Shown here: positions 32,428 to 44,209 of the stretch, in pieces
Layout of the letters: every line of letters starts with the position of its first letter
Numbering within the stretch: position 1 is the first letter of the stretch
Source of the DNA: Sphaerolaimus hirsutus
Taxonomy: Eukaryota > Nematoda > Chromadorea > Monhysterida > Sphaerolaimidae
DNA: 64,000 nt
Assembly: GCA_964036195.1 (NCBI GenBank)
Contig: OZ038453.1
Coordinates: 4,975,469-5,039,468, forward strand
Reading direction: 5' to 3'
Program-made: the position numbers and the translations under genes
The notes under the pieces: generated by a model
What the model saw: only the letters and a program-made list of their open reading frames with translations
Database searches by the model: none
What the model was told of the DNA's origin: nothing

Positions 32428-33311
32428 AATATAATTGAACATGCATAATGCACATCAGTGTAGTCTCCAAATTTTTAGCTACCACTTTGAGACAATACTC
32501 AAAAATCACACACTCAGTAACAACAAAGGACAGATAATGGGTTCATTTCATATGAAATGTCTAGCACAAATTTTCACAGTCGCTGGGCGTATGCTTGGAG
32601 CACCTGCTACTCGATTATTTTAGTCTGTGTTTCCCCAATAAAAAAACTTATTTGCCTGAGTTTTTAAAAACATTCATGTGTTTCCATGTAAATCAAAAAC
32701 ACAGAAACTGTGTTTGAAATCTGTGTTTTTGCCATCATTGATCATGGGTAATGATGCAAAAATAATAGTAGACCAATTTGATGTGAAAGATGGCATAGAT
32801 ATAGGCACGTAAAATCACCATGGCACTAGCAGCAGAGCAAAACCAAAGCCAAAGCAGCAATACAAATGCAACTCTGATTTTGGCACATGGGCATCATTTT
32901 TATGTGCTGTCAATAGCACTTAGTCAATAGGGGCGGATAAGTAGTATACTCGGATGACATTACGCCGTACATTTTTCCGGAGGAAACACTCCATCATGAC
33001 GTCATCACTTTCGTCGTCATCATCTCTCGTCATCACGTTATCATCACGTTGTTTCATAAGTCTTCGGCTGGCCGTCTGCCAGCCGAAAACATAACTCCTA
33101 TCTGTTTGCCGAGTATAGCATTTTGCATTGAGCTCTTGGTTCTACACTCTAGACACATTTACATCACTAATGTTTGCATCACTTTTTCCAATGTACTTTT
33201 TAGGTATATATAAATACACACCACTGGGTGTAAAAAGTTCAGTTGGTACTTATGAATGAATGTACTGTACAAATAAATAACACAACATTCAATTGCTCAC
33301 AGAATAAAAAA

Positions 33312-36300
33312 ATGTATCGTCCAGCTAAAACTGCTGCATTTTCAGTATTTTCTACAATCACAATTTTGGTTCAATACACCAGAAGTGAATTTATTATTAA
33401 AGAACAAGAACGATGCCCCAGGTAGCAATCCCTCACTCTATCAAGTTAAATGTGCAGTGACAAATATAACACAAGCTTTCAAATTACGACTAAACTACAC
33501 AACACAATCAATTGTCATATTTTCTTTCAGTTTGAAAGAAATTGTTAAGTGATAATGTTATTGATGAAGATTCTTTTACACAATTCAGAAGTCATCACAA
33601 CACATACAGGATTGGAGTTTTTTTCCCTCACTCAGCTTCCAGGGGTGTATTCGTAGGGTTCCCGATCCCAAAACCTGTGAAATTTAGGGATTTTGCAGTC
33701 CTGATCCTGATCCTGCAACCGCAATCCCGATCCCAATCCCGAAATGTCCAAAAAGCCAATCATGATCGCAATCCTGATCACGCAACATTTTAAACCCAAT
33801 CCCGATTTTGAAAACTTTTTCCTCATCCGGATCCCAATCCCAGGGTATTTGCCAAAAAAACTCTTTTGCACCAACAAATATGTTTGAAAACATCCAGTGA
33901 AGCATCTTTTACCACCTCTCTGGCATCCTAAATGTTTTAGGCCCTTTTTATGCAAATTTATTGAAAAACCTTCAATACCAGAACATTATCCAAAGTCCTG
34001 ATCCTGAATCCAATACAATCCTGATCCTGAAAAATTGCCAATATCGATCCAGATCCTGTGACCCCAATCCCGATCGACATCCTAATCCCAAAATCTCAGA
34101 AAGGCAATCCTGATGGTTATTTAGTGTTATTTGGACTAACACCAGGCTACCAATGAAAATTAAATTTAACTGGCAGTGGAAATGTTGTTGAATATAATCT
34201 CTCATAATTATAATATCATTTAATCTCTCTGGGAAGTGTAAATAATGAAAATATGTGAAGAAAAATCTTATATCCTTGATATTTTTAGATATTTTGAACA
34301 TATAAATCTCTTTAAATAAATATCAATAATGTTTTCAATGCTAATCACATCTTATTATTGCATAAGAGCATGTAGAAATGGAATATTTAAAAAATATACA
34401 ACAGTTTTATGAAAACAACAATCAATGTTGATGTGTATCATTGCAATAGATAATTGATGTACAATGTCTGAAATTTGTCACTGTTCTCTAAAAGCTTGTT
34501 GGATTGCCCTCAGGATCAAAAATGCATACTACAAGTTGCCAAGTGTGATGGAAAATAATGAGATTTGTTACTGGCTGGTTGAAGACTTGCACACAAGGAA
34601 AGAGATTGCTTCAATTTGTTCTGAACAAGGAGGAATGATGGCATGGTTCACTTCTATGGACCAATTAACTTTTGGCAGTGAGTGGGTGGGGTGTTTTTTC
34701 ATTGAATATTTGAGGTGTCCAAGTCTGAAAGTTGATAGGTTAAAAATATGAAAATTGCATGTTATTACCAGAAACGCCATCCGGGGCTATGCTACTCCCG
34801 CACATTTTTAATTATTTTCCATACGTCATTCATAGTGCCAAATTTGACATTTTTTGGGGAAATTTGTCAGAAACTGACAGGAAGAATTTGGTGACAATTA
34901 CACTTAGTTTTGACCTAAAAGTCCACCTTTTGCAGCAAGAAATGTGATAAGTCCACTATTTGCAGATGCTCTGATAGCAAGAATGAGGAACCATTCTGTA
35001 CTATGGTTGGGAACATCACAATTTTTCGATTTAGGTATCTGGTTCTGGGTTCAAAAAGTGTGGGTCAGTCACCGGGTATTGGTTCCAAAAATCTCAGATA
35101 TTGGATAAAGATCTCAGATAAGGGTATTTACATGGTCGGGCTGAAAAGTCACCAGGCAGTGCTCGCCATTCGCGCTAGGGGTAAGTTACGGTTATAAAAT
35201 TATAACACGTTAATATATCAGGTGTTTTGAGTTTTCACCCAAAATTTCACCCCTCTAGCTCCACCCACTGCGGAACTGCGGGGGTTACAATTTTGGTCAT
35301 TTTGTACTGATGTACAAATGGTGCTCTAGCTCAACGCTGCTTTAAGTTGTGATCATGAAACTTTGGCTAGTGTAAGCCACCAGTGTTGGTAATGTGCTGA
35401 TAGTATTCAACACTTTCATCAACATCATTGCTATTAAGGTAAAATTAATATGCAGATCAGGGTGATGTGCAAGAAACGTGGGAACTGTGATGGATGTTTT
35501 TGGTGATCATCTGAGATCATGTTGTATTGCAGTGATTTTAATGTTAGCTTTGAAATGTGCAGTAAATTATTATGTCAATTAAATTTCATTTGTGTCTCAT
35601 TACTAATCTGTAGTGGACACATTATCTGTGTTCAACAGCAGTGTGCATGAAAAACGCCCCCTGTATTGACCTGTATTGACCAACCTTAGAGGCAGAATGA
35701 TGAATTTGGTAGTGAGAGTAGTGACAGTAANNNNNNNNNNNNNNNNNNNNNNNNNNNNNNNNNNNNNNNNNNNNNNNNNNNNNNNNNNNNNNNNNNNNNN
35801 NNNNNNNNNNNNNNNNNNNNNNNNNNNNNNNNNNNNNNNNNNNNNNNNNNNNNNNNNNNNNNNNNNNNNNNNNNNNNNNNNNNNNNNNNNNNNNNNNNNN
35901 NNNNNNNNNNNNNNNNNNNNNNNNNNNNNNCCACCGCATATCAATTGTTGCTTTATTTAGTACGCTGAACTTAAGATAGCTTTTGTCACCTTGAATTCCC
36001 TGAAAAATTCGAAAACTATTTTCGAATTTTTGAATTTTTGAATTTTCGAATTTTTTAAAAAATAAATCGATTTTTAAGTGTTTTTTTCCAGGGGTGGAAT
36101 AAAAATTCGAAAATAATGAAAAAATTCGAAAATTCGAAAATATTTTCGAATTTTCGAATCTTTTTTTGCCATCGTTAGTGACCATACTTCACAATGCTTC
36201 ACCATGCATCCACAAACCCGTTTTTCTCTGTGTTTGGATCCAAAAACTGTGGCATAAATTTATTGATGGTTTGCATCAGTTCTGTTCAGGTCTGGTCAGG

Positions 36301-36380
36301 TCCCAACCCTAATCTGTAACACTCAATACCAACGAAAAACGAGATATTGATGAACGATTCTGGATTGGAGGCAAGGCAGC
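33312..36380 (+). CDS. C-type-lectin-like secreted protein (5' part, three exons)
   Basis: Exon 1 (33312-33421) encodes a signal peptide (MYRPAKTAAFSVFSTITILV) and ends ...ERCP plus two bases. Exon 2 (34514-34677) continues in phase with KNAYYKLPSV, CYWLVEDL and ASICSEQGGMMAWF. Exon 3 (36344-36380, only 37 bp) gives DERFWIGGKAA. The order CYW, a helix with C.EQGG.(M)AWF, then FWIGG matches the first half of a C-type lectin-like domain, whose second strand carries the WIGL motif. Phases 2/2, 1/1 and 2 are all consistent. The second half of the domain was not found. An alternative open stretch at 33550-33655 does not splice in phase. Confidence 0.55.
33646..34120. repeat. GATCCCAATCCCGATCC degenerate repeat in an intron
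   Basis: Repeats of ATCCCAATCCCGATCCTG on one side and their inverse-related forms to 34120 lie in intron 1 of the lectin-like gene. A fragment of the same family is at 30560-30600. The ends are not clear. Confidence 0.5.
35731..35930. other. Assembly gap of exactly 200 N
   Basis: A round-number run of N, so the true length is unknown. It lies inside intron 2 of the lectin-like gene. Confidence 1.
35936..36177. repeat. TTCGAAAATTCG repeat element
   Basis: Begins CGCATATCAATTGTTG, then a palindromic run of TTCGAATTTTTGAATTTTCG, and ends TTTTTTTGCCATCGTTAGTG. The inverted copy at about 47040-47290 has the same two ends. Related runs at 48540-48810 and 56625-56910 end in GCCATCGTTACTGAGCG. Confidence 0.65.
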
Positions 36381-36432
36381 GTAAGTTTATTGTTTTTTTG
36401 ATCGAATGTAATACTATCATGATGGGATACTA

Positions 36433-37448
36433 CCGTATTTCACTGTTTATAGCACCCACCATGCATAACACTCGGGTGTCAGGGCCGTATCCAGGGGGGG
36501 GGGGGGCGGGGGGGGGGGGGGTGCTGCAGCGTCAACTGCAGCGTTTTTCAACGTCAGCGTACAAATTTTTGCGCGCAAGCGCGCATTTTTCACCAGAAAT
36601 GAGTTAATTTAATTTAATTAAAGGGTAGAAATATATATTCATAGTCAACACAAGAATGAACAAAATTCCAATGTCAACAAAAACATAAAGAACCTCACCT
36701 AACAATGTGTCAATCACCAATCATCAAGCAACTTGCCAATGGCACACCACCCAAATCCAAAGTGATTTATGACCCGAAAATGACGTTCATCCCATGATCA
36801 GAAAAAATGTGCTGCACCTGATATTTTTTATATCATAAGATTTGCTCCCTGTGGCCGCCTAATCTTTATAAATACACTCAATGGTGCATTTTTTGCTGTA
36901 TTCATATGTTTATTTACATATATATACAGTGTTCCATGGCGTTGGCGCCAACGCCACTGGCGCCATTCCGCCACTCTGTAGGTAAAATTTTAGGGAGCCC
37001 CCCCCCCCGTTCGCTGACCTCCGTAAACAAGCAGCCCCCCCCGCTCAAAAATCCTGGATACATCCCTGCGGGGTGTTACACAGTTGTATAGCACCCCGGG
37101 GTGCTATGCTAGGTTCCAAAAAGCATAGGCTTGCATTGAACAGTTTAAATATTGTGCGTGGCGCCATTCATTGTAATTCCGTGGCACGCACATTTTTCCA
37201 TTCAATTAGCTGCGCTCCTGTGTGTTGGGAACCCACACGCTGAAATTTGGCGCTATTTTTTAAAACACTTTTCCATTGCTTATTACAAAAGTCATAGATA
37301 CAACGTTAATAAAGTGTAATGAAATGTGTACCATGTATAACACCCCATTGACCTAACACCTGGGTGTTATACAAGTTTTGAAAAAAGATTGCTGAAAATT
37401 GCTCCAATAATGTATAACACCCTGGTGTTATAAACGGAGAAATACGGT
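36433..37448. mobile_element. Tc1/mariner-like MITE with CCGTATTTC...GAAATACGG ends and a nested element
   Basis: Left CCGTATTTCACTGTTTATAG and right TATAAACGGAGAAATACGG are inverted, with TA just outside the left end. Inner words GTGTTATA and GCACCC repeat. A second element with GGGCCGTATCCAGG...CCTGGATACATCCC ends (about 36483-37067) is nested in it and holds a 20-base G-rich run. Confidence 0.6.
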
Positions 37449-37663
37449 TCACCGCATAACCACGTATTAATGTTTATGCTTATGCTTACACTTTCATGAA
37501 ATACCCTTACACTTTGTTACGTTTTTCTGGCCGTGTTAGGATAAAGCAAAAAGTGCTGGTAAAAAACCAGGTAGAAGATTCATATCAGAATGCACTTTCA
37601 AGGAAATGTCGGAAACAGATACTTGAAGAAAGCATAAAGGTATCTAGGCATAAAGGTACCTAT

Positions 37664-38512
37664 CAGAGTTGGAAAAACGTATTTACGTTTACCCAAAGTA
37701 CCCGGTTATTCGGGTATTTATACTTACGTTTACGTTTCCGTTTTCCAAAAATACCATTATGTTTTGTTACGTTTTCCTAGCCAAAATACCCGGGTACTAG
37801 GGAAAACGTAAAAAAAACTTGTGATCGTTCACATGTGCACAGGTTCAAATGGGCCGCACCTCCTGCAGCCAACAATATTATTATGTTTTTGCATAAATGT
37901 AACATGTATACATACAAACAAAAAAGCGGTATATGAAAATGTGACTGCACGCTTGCACTTACACATGGAATACTGGGTACATATTCATAAATGTGTTCAA
38001 ATGCTGAACACAGAAACCTTTTTGTTTGTTTGTGGAGCCTTGCGTTAATATTTTTTTTGTGATGAATTCCGACAACGCCACTTGCAACAACTGTGAGTAG
38101 CCCACATTTTGAAACTGGCAGGGCGAGTGCAACCTCTGGTGCCAGCCAATCCCAGACTCTGTAGGATGCCCTGTAAAACTCATGTGAAATGCCCAGCAAA
38201 ATGGCAAAGATTTGCCACCTGCCTGAGCATTTTGCATGCCTGTTTAGACACTTTGCATTACATTTGACATTTTACACGGCATTTTATAGGGTCTGGGAGT
38301 GACGCCAGTTGTGACGTGTGAAAATAATGGTATTTTCCAAAGCACAATGGCAAATACTGTGTGTAAAATTTTTTTACGTTTACGTCTTTTTTTTACGTAT
38401 TCCTTGGTATTTTAAAAATACCTTACGTTTTAGTATTTATACTTTTGATTTGGAAAAGGTATTTACGTTTACGTTTACGTTTTCCAAAAATACCAGTATT
38501 TGCACAACTCTG
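37664..38512. mobile_element. hAT-like MITE with CAGAGTTG ends (copy 1)
   Basis: CAGAGTTGGAAAAACG at the left and TTGCACAACTCTG at the right, flanked by GTACCTAT and GTACATAT (7 of 8 identical). The subterminal regions are made of TTTACGTTTACG repeats. An SLM MITE is nested at 38138-38315. Copy 2 is at 62053-62918. Confidence 0.8.
38138..38315. mobile_element. SLM foldback MITE with decayed splice motifs
   Basis: Ends GGTGCCAGCCAATCCCAGAC and GGGTCTGGGAGTGACGCC. The donor-like site is GTAGGATG and the acceptor-like site TTTTATAGGG, so both have drifted. It is nested in the CAGAGTTG element, away from any exon. Confidence 0.7.
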
Positions 38513-38702
38513 GTACATATGGAGCAAAGCACTGCAACATTAATGGTTTAAAAACTCTTTTGTTTTACTTAAAGAGTATGTATACTCAATAATAGAGTAC
38601 CTAGATTGATTCGTGTTTTTTTCCCACAGCACAGTAGTATTTAGTAATTTAGTCATATTACTAAAATACTTAAAATAACATATTACTAAAATGAAAATTT
38701 AG

Positions 38703-39214
38703 GGCTATTTACAGAGGCCCGGGCCGGGCACCAGTGCCCAGCAAAAAAATCAAAATTTTCAAATATCTATAATTGGTGTGTATGGGTTGTTTGCATGTTA
38801 ATTAGGTTAATTAACACCAAATTTGCATGCACAAAATTTCTGCAAGACGGTTACACATGCCAATGCAAATTTTTTTTGGGGGGTGTATAATTTTTGTCGA
38901 TTTGTCTCAAATTTGGCATGCGTGTACTCCTTCGTTTAGCGAGTACGCATGCCAAATTTTAGCTCAGAGCGGTTAGTAAGTCTTTTTTATTGATACTTCA
39001 ATATTTGTCAATCACTGTATTTCTGTATAGTGATTGAAACCCCACCAGGGACCGGTCCCTGGTGGCAATAGAAATGGCCCCGACCAAGGCCAAACATCCC
39101 AGTGATTAACACACAAACAACCCATACACATCAATTATAGACTTTTGAAAATTTTGCTTTTTTTGCCGGGGTGTGGTCCCCAGCCTGGGCCTCTGTAAAT
39201 AGCCTAAATTTAGG
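38703..39214. mobile_element. MITE with GGCTATTTACAGAGGCC ends
   Basis: Inverted ends GGCTATTTACAGAGGCCC and GGGCCTCTGTAAATAGCC, with AAATTTAG-like flanks on both sides. The interior contains TAATTGGTGTGTATGGGTTG and its inverse. A partial relative starts at 60252 and a third fragment lies at 29645-29770. Confidence 0.75.
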
Positions 39215-39940
39215 ACAGCAAATGTACCTTTTTCAGTGACATTTGGCACTCAGTTTTCAACTATAGCAAATATGTTAATAAAAGTACTGACTTGCCGAAA
39301 CCAACACACAAAAATGCATGCCATTTCTGAAAAGTGAATTTTTACTGCATGCAATAGTGGAAAGCTGGATGGTGACACATCAGCATTTTTTGCCATTTGA
39401 GTTTTCCAAAAAGGCACAGTGAAAAGCAATTTAATAGTGTGTCATAGTGTGTGTAGTAAGCACATTGACTCACTGCGAAAAACAGTTTCATATCATGGCA
39501 TGTGCTGGCATGTACCGTTTTTGGCATGTATGGTATGATAGATGTCATTCATGTTAGTCCACATGCCACATGGGGCGAAATCAATGCCATGCGGGTCCAC
39601 ATGCTATTCGGTTCAGATGCCATCAGGCATTGATTATTTGACATTAGAATTATTGCCCTGCATCCAATATGAGACATTAGTAACAGCATGTGCAGACGAG
39701 AGAGTGTGGTGTCATTGAAGTATACCATGCAAAATGACAGAATAACACAAATGTCATGTGTCATATTACTATTTGGCACCAAGCCACTGGTAAATGCAAG
39801 TGTTATACACAACTGACTACTGAATGGACCCAAATAGCTACAAAACAGTGAGTTACAGGTGGATGATAATTGAGGCATCTAGTTCCGTATGTCGGTAAGG
39901 ACCAAAATGACAAAAAATGAGTTAGGTGCAGATCTGATAT
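39215..39940. other. No gene recognised
   Basis: Moderate-complexity sequence with two minus-strand frames of 68 and 109 codons (39342-39548, 39549-39878). They lack splice context, conserved motifs or a coding-like composition. No repeat ends were found. Confidence 0.3.
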
Positions 39941-40388
39941 ACCGTATTTCCTCGAAATACCCCCCCCCTCGAAATACCCCCCCCCTCGAAATACCCCCCC
40001 TCAAAATGGACACTATGAACTTATAAACCCCCCCCTCGAAATACCCCCCCCCCAAATTTAGTGTATAGAGAACGTAAATGACAAAGGCTGCGGTTTGTCA
40101 TCCCGACAATGCAGAACACACGTTAAAAACGATGACTCTGTTATGTGAGAACAGTGTTTGTACGTCTACACACTTATAAATGTCTTTAGAGTCTTATAAA
40201 TGGCGATTTTTGTTGCATTTTTCGACGTCTGCGTACGTTTCAGACGACATTTTAGTACTGGGATTTCAAAAAATTTCTGGCGAAATAATAAACCCCCCCC
40301 TCGAAATACCCCCCCCCTCGTTTAACCCCCCCTCAAAATTCTCACTCTGAAACAATAAACCCCCCGGGGGTATTTCGAGGAAATACGG
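39941..40388. mobile_element. CCGTATT poly-C/G MITE, reference copy
   Basis: The clearest copy: TA|CCGTATTTCCTCGAAATACC ... GGTATTTCGAGGAAATACGG|TA, flanked by TA as in Tc1/mariner-type elements. Inside each end are tandem units of CCCCCCCTCGAAATA. The middle has a conserved block (AACGTAAATGACAAAGGCTG, CAGAACACACGTTAAAA). It has no coding content. At least twelve copies or fragments occur in this window. Confidence 0.85.
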
Positions 40389-40435
40389 TATGCATATATA
40401 TTTGTTCATTATAGAACAATTTTTTCTCAATATCT

Positions 40436-40840
40436 CACTCCATTCCCGAGATACAGAGACACCGATTCTTGAAAAAACAACAAAAAAAATCATCCGAATG
40501 TCAGTATGTCCACCGTGAAATTGATGAAATTTCACTCGAATCTCGGTTTGTCCAAAAAAGCCAACATTTATTTCACTCAAAACTCCGTATCTCCACTGCC
40601 AGAAATCTATTTCCGAATTACGGTATAGAATTGAATGTAGATTTGTCTAAAACACCATACAAAATTGGAAAAATCATCGGAATTACGGTATAGAAATCTG
40701 AACCTGTTTTTTGAAAAAATCACTCAAAACTCGTTATCTCCAAAAAAAACTTTTTCCGAATGTCCGTATCTCCAAAAAATCTTTGTCCGAATGTCGGTAT
40801 GTCCACTCATAGATTTACTCTCAGATGACACCATTTTTAT
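40436..40840. repeat. Degenerate TCCGAATGTC.GTATCTCC repeat
   Basis: Loose repetition of CCGAATGTCGGTATGTCCA and CACTCAAAACTCGTTATCTCC words. A similar phrase occurs at 44765-44815, just beyond the other end of the 39-bp array palindrome, which suggests that both flanks come from one older element. Confidence 0.45.
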
Positions 40841-40948
40841 AGAGTGGCTTCTTATGGAGTGGCGCCATGGACATGGAAATGGCGCCATTTTTATGGAGTG
40901 GCGCCATGGACATGGAAACAGCACCTTTTTATGGAGTGGCGCCATGGA

Positions 40949-41863
40949 TAGTGATGTTTAAGGCACCGGGAAAAATGGCACCGCACCGCACCGGCACCTT
41001 TGCCAACGCATGAAAAGGGCACCTGGCACCCTGGGGCACCGGCCAGAAAATGGCACCGCACCGCACCGGCACCGGTGCCTTTTGGAAAAAATGGCACCGG
41101 CACCGAAGGGCACCGGCGGGTTGCCGGTGCTAGCATCGAAAGGCACCGCACCGGGCTGGAATTTCTGAAGTAAATATCGGGCAGTTTCTCAGTGGTCTCA
41201 CCTTTGGAAGTGCATATTTCCATGACATTTCACTTAAAATGATCAGAATTATGTGGCAATCACTTTTATGAAGCAATTACAATGATTACTAATGAAAGAT
41301 AAAATATTTAATTCACTGCAATGTCCATAGCCACTATTGTCTACTGATCGGAGTCGTTGCTGTACAGAGAATGGAACTTTCTCTGTCATAAACTGACAAC
41401 AAATTTTGAACACACAAGAAAGATGAATATAAAATATAAAAATGATTTAAAATTCGACAAAATTTTAGATTCGCTCATCAGATCATGTATCGGTATAATG
41501 GATTTCACAGTAGGTATATTTATTTGATGGGAGGTTTACAAAATAGGCAAAAACGGTTGGGTAAATATATCACTGTTTTTTGAAATATGAATAAGCACAT
41601 ACTATGGACAAAATTGCACAGCACATGAAGCCTTGGCCGGTGCCTTTCCCGGTGCCTTTTACTTGGCCCTGGTGCTAGCACCTTTGGCACCGGTTAAAAA
41701 ATGGCACCGCACCGCACCGGCACCGGTGCTATTCTGAAAAAAAATGGCACCGGCACCGGCATGGCACCCCTGAAGATTGCAATGGCACCGCACCAGCACC
41801 GGTGCTGGTGCCCTTCGGTGCCCAGCACCGGGGCACCGGTGCCCCGGTGCCTTTACATCACTA
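40949..41863. mobile_element. hAT-like MITE with TAGTGATGTTTAAGG ends (copy 1)
   Basis: TAGTGATGTTTAAGGCACCG at the left and CGGTGCCTTTACATCACTA at the right, flanked by exact 8-bp repeats GCCATGGA (40941-40948, 41864-41871), which is a word of the 39-bp array. The subterminal regions are dense GGCACCGCACC/GGTGCC repeats. The middle of about 450 bp is unique and closely matches the copy at 54003-54939. Confidence 0.9.
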
Positions 41864-42510
41864 GCCATGGACTAGGAAATGGTGCCATTTTTATGGAGTG
41901 GTGCCATGGACTAGGAAATGGTGCCATTTTTGTGGAGTGGTGCCATGGACTAGGAAATGGTGCCATTTTTATGGGGTGGCGCCATGGACTAGGAAATGGC
42001 GCCATTTTTATGGAGTGGCACCATGGACATGGAAATGGCGCCATTTTTATGGAGTGGCGCCATGGACATGGCAATGGCGCCATTTTTATGGAGTGGCACC
42101 ATGGACATGGAAACAGCGCCATTTTTATGGAGTGGCGCCATGGACTAGGAAATACTGCCATTTTTATGGAGTGGTGCCATGGACTAGGAAATGGCGCCAT
42201 TTTTATGGAGTGGCACCATGGACATGGAAACAGCGCCATTTTTATGGAGTGGCGCCATGGACTAGGAAATACTGCCATTTTTATGGAGTGGTGCCATGGA
42301 CTAGGAAATGGCGCCATTTTTATGGGGTGGCGCCATGGACTAGGAAATGGTGCCATTTTTATGGAGTGGTTATGGAGCGGCGCCATGGACTCGGAAATGG
42401 CGCCATTTTTATGGAGTGGTGCCATGGACTCCAAAATGGCGCCATTTTTATGGAGTGGTGCCATGGACTCAGAAATGGCACCATTTTTATGGAGTGGCGC
42501 CATGGACTCC
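41864..42510. repeat. 39-bp minisatellite array, left arm
   Basis: About 16 units of the 39-bp repeat, with GGCGCC/GGTGCC variants. Because 39 is a multiple of three and the unit has few stops, frames of 219-276 codons stay open on both strands. They are repeat artefacts, not genes. Confidence 0.9.
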
Positions 42511-42746
42511 AAAACTCAGGTTATTCTGTAGATGTTTCACAGCAATTTTGAAATATATGTAAAATTGGTTCTGATCAAAATTGCTGTGAAACATCACCAG
42601 AATAATCATCTGCTGATCAAGCAGAACCAATTTTACATATATTTCACTTTTGTAAATTTTTTAACAAATGTGAAATATATGTCAAATGGGTTCTGCTTGA
42701 TCAGCAGATGATTATTCTGGTGATGTTTCACAACAATTTTGAAATA

Positions 42747-44007
42747 CACTACCGTGCAGAATAGTTGAGACCTTTTGAGCTGCGTGATTAATGTTGCCAG
42801 AATTTTGAAATGGTTGACATGCAAAACATTTGGATACCATACATGGGTACCCTGGGGGGTTGACTACACATTCCCAGGATGACTGCCCTTCAAGTTCAAA
42901 TCTGTGTATATTCCTAGTGTACAAACATATTAACTCAGTTTGTTCATGTTTCAGAATAGTTGAGACTTTTCTTGTTTTGGGCAGTAGCCACCCAGTATCT
43001 CACTTTAAAGTCTATATCCAATTCTATTTTCATTTTTTAACAAAAATTTTACCATGGGAACTGCTTACCTGCATCGCTGAGCTCTGTGTGCAGCAAGATA
43101 CATTCTAAGCATGAACAGCATATGGCAATGCATATATGGAAATGTGGCATTTATTTATTTTTGCTGCAGTTTTGCATCCATTGCCAGCAACTCAGAAATG
43201 GGGGTAGGCATTCTACCGAGTGGGGCTATTTGGTGTGTAAATTTGAGGTTTTGGCTTTGCTCTATTAGGGAGAAAAGTTGGCCCAACTGTGAATGAGTAA
43301 TGTGCAATTATTTTGTATGGAATGAAGATGGAAGTTTGTAAGTGCTATAACTTTTGATTGGAAAGAGATATTGAAAAAACTTTTTTGTCATATTAATTAT
43401 TTTTGTCTAAAGAATGTTATAGACTGTTCAATAACAAAATTTTGATGCTGCAAACCCCAGTAAAATAAGCATAAAGTATTTAGACACCATTGAAAAATTT
43501 GAAGTGCCATAACTTTTGATTGGAAAGAGATATTGAACTCATTTTTGTTTTAAATGAATCCTCGTTGTCTAAAGTATATGATAGCATGTTCAAAAAAAAT
43601 GTTTTCATGGTCAAAAACTGGGTCAAATTGACATATGTAGTTTAGACATCACTAAACCGACCACAAAAATAGAATTTGCATGTTGTCCCGATCATTTCAA
43701 GTGTTGAATGATTCAAATCAGCCCAGAAATGGTTGAGTTATTAAGCTTCAAACACACCCATCCAGATTGCCCATTTTTTGTATATTTATTGACGATCTAT
43801 TTATAGACCCCCCTTATCTTGGGCCTGGGCGATTATTTGAGCAAACAAAAAATTTCCGTAGTAGCCCCAGCATCAAACCCCAACATACTCTTAACGGCAT
43901 CAAAATTGGGCAAGGGACAAGCAATTGGGAAGCAAAAAAAGTGCGATGGACCCCCAGCCTACTGTTTCTCTATGTGTGAAAAGTCTCAACTATTCTGCAT
44001 GGTAGTG
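42747..44007. mobile_element. Tc1/mariner-like non-autonomous element
   Basis: TA|CACTACCGTGCAGAATAG then TTGAGACC at the left, and GTCTCAACTATTCTGCATGG then TAGTG|TA at the right. Joining the flanks restores GAAATA|TATGTCAAATTGG, which matches the uninterrupted paralogous sequence at 42548, so the insertion site is confirmed. The 1.2-kb interior lacks a DDE transposase frame. Part of another copy is at the right edge of the window. Confidence 0.85.
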
Positions 44008-44209
44008 TATATGTCAAATTGGTTCTGATCAAAATTGCTGTGAAACATCACCAGAATAATCATCTGCTGATCAAGCAGAACCAATTTTACATATATTTCA
44101 CTTTTGTTTAAAAATTTTTTCAAAATTGGCATGAAAATTGCACTATTTTGGAGTTGATAGTGGAACTCCATGAAAGTTGCACAATTTATGAGTTGATAGT
44201 CCAGAGAAA

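Larger units (their letters stand above)
35005..36311. mobile_element. hAT-like TAGGGTTGGGAA element, partly hidden by an assembly gap
   Basis: Left end TATGGTTGGGAACATC, right end GGTCCCAACCCTA, flanked by similar sequence (TTCTGTAC and ATCTGTAA). It lies in intron 2 of the lectin-like gene. It encloses the gap and a TTCGAAAATTCG repeat (35936-36177), as well as a GTGAAGCG-family end at 36183-36235. Confidence 0.5.

Noticed and set aside
33550-33655. Extra exon of the lectin-like gene (SDNVIDEDSFTQF...)
   Set aside because: It fits exon 1 in phase, but no donor in phase with exon 2 exists, while exon 1 joins exon 2 directly in phase.
35603-36185. Frames crossing the N run
   Set aside because: They are open only because the gap has no stop codons.
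37541-37640. Fourth exon of the lectin-like gene (IKQKVLVKNQVEDSYQ)
   Set aside because: Phase would fit, but the charged helical peptide lacks the W and C residues expected in the second half of the lectin domain; left out for lack of support.
37670-38510. TTTACGTTTACG as telomeric repeat
   Set aside because: Irregular, short, and confined to the subterminal parts of a MITE that has 8-bp target duplications.
41701-42551. Overlapping frames of 217-276 codons on both strands
   Set aside because: They are translations of the 39-bp minisatellite, which stays open because 39 is a multiple of three; peptides are perfect repeats with no domain.
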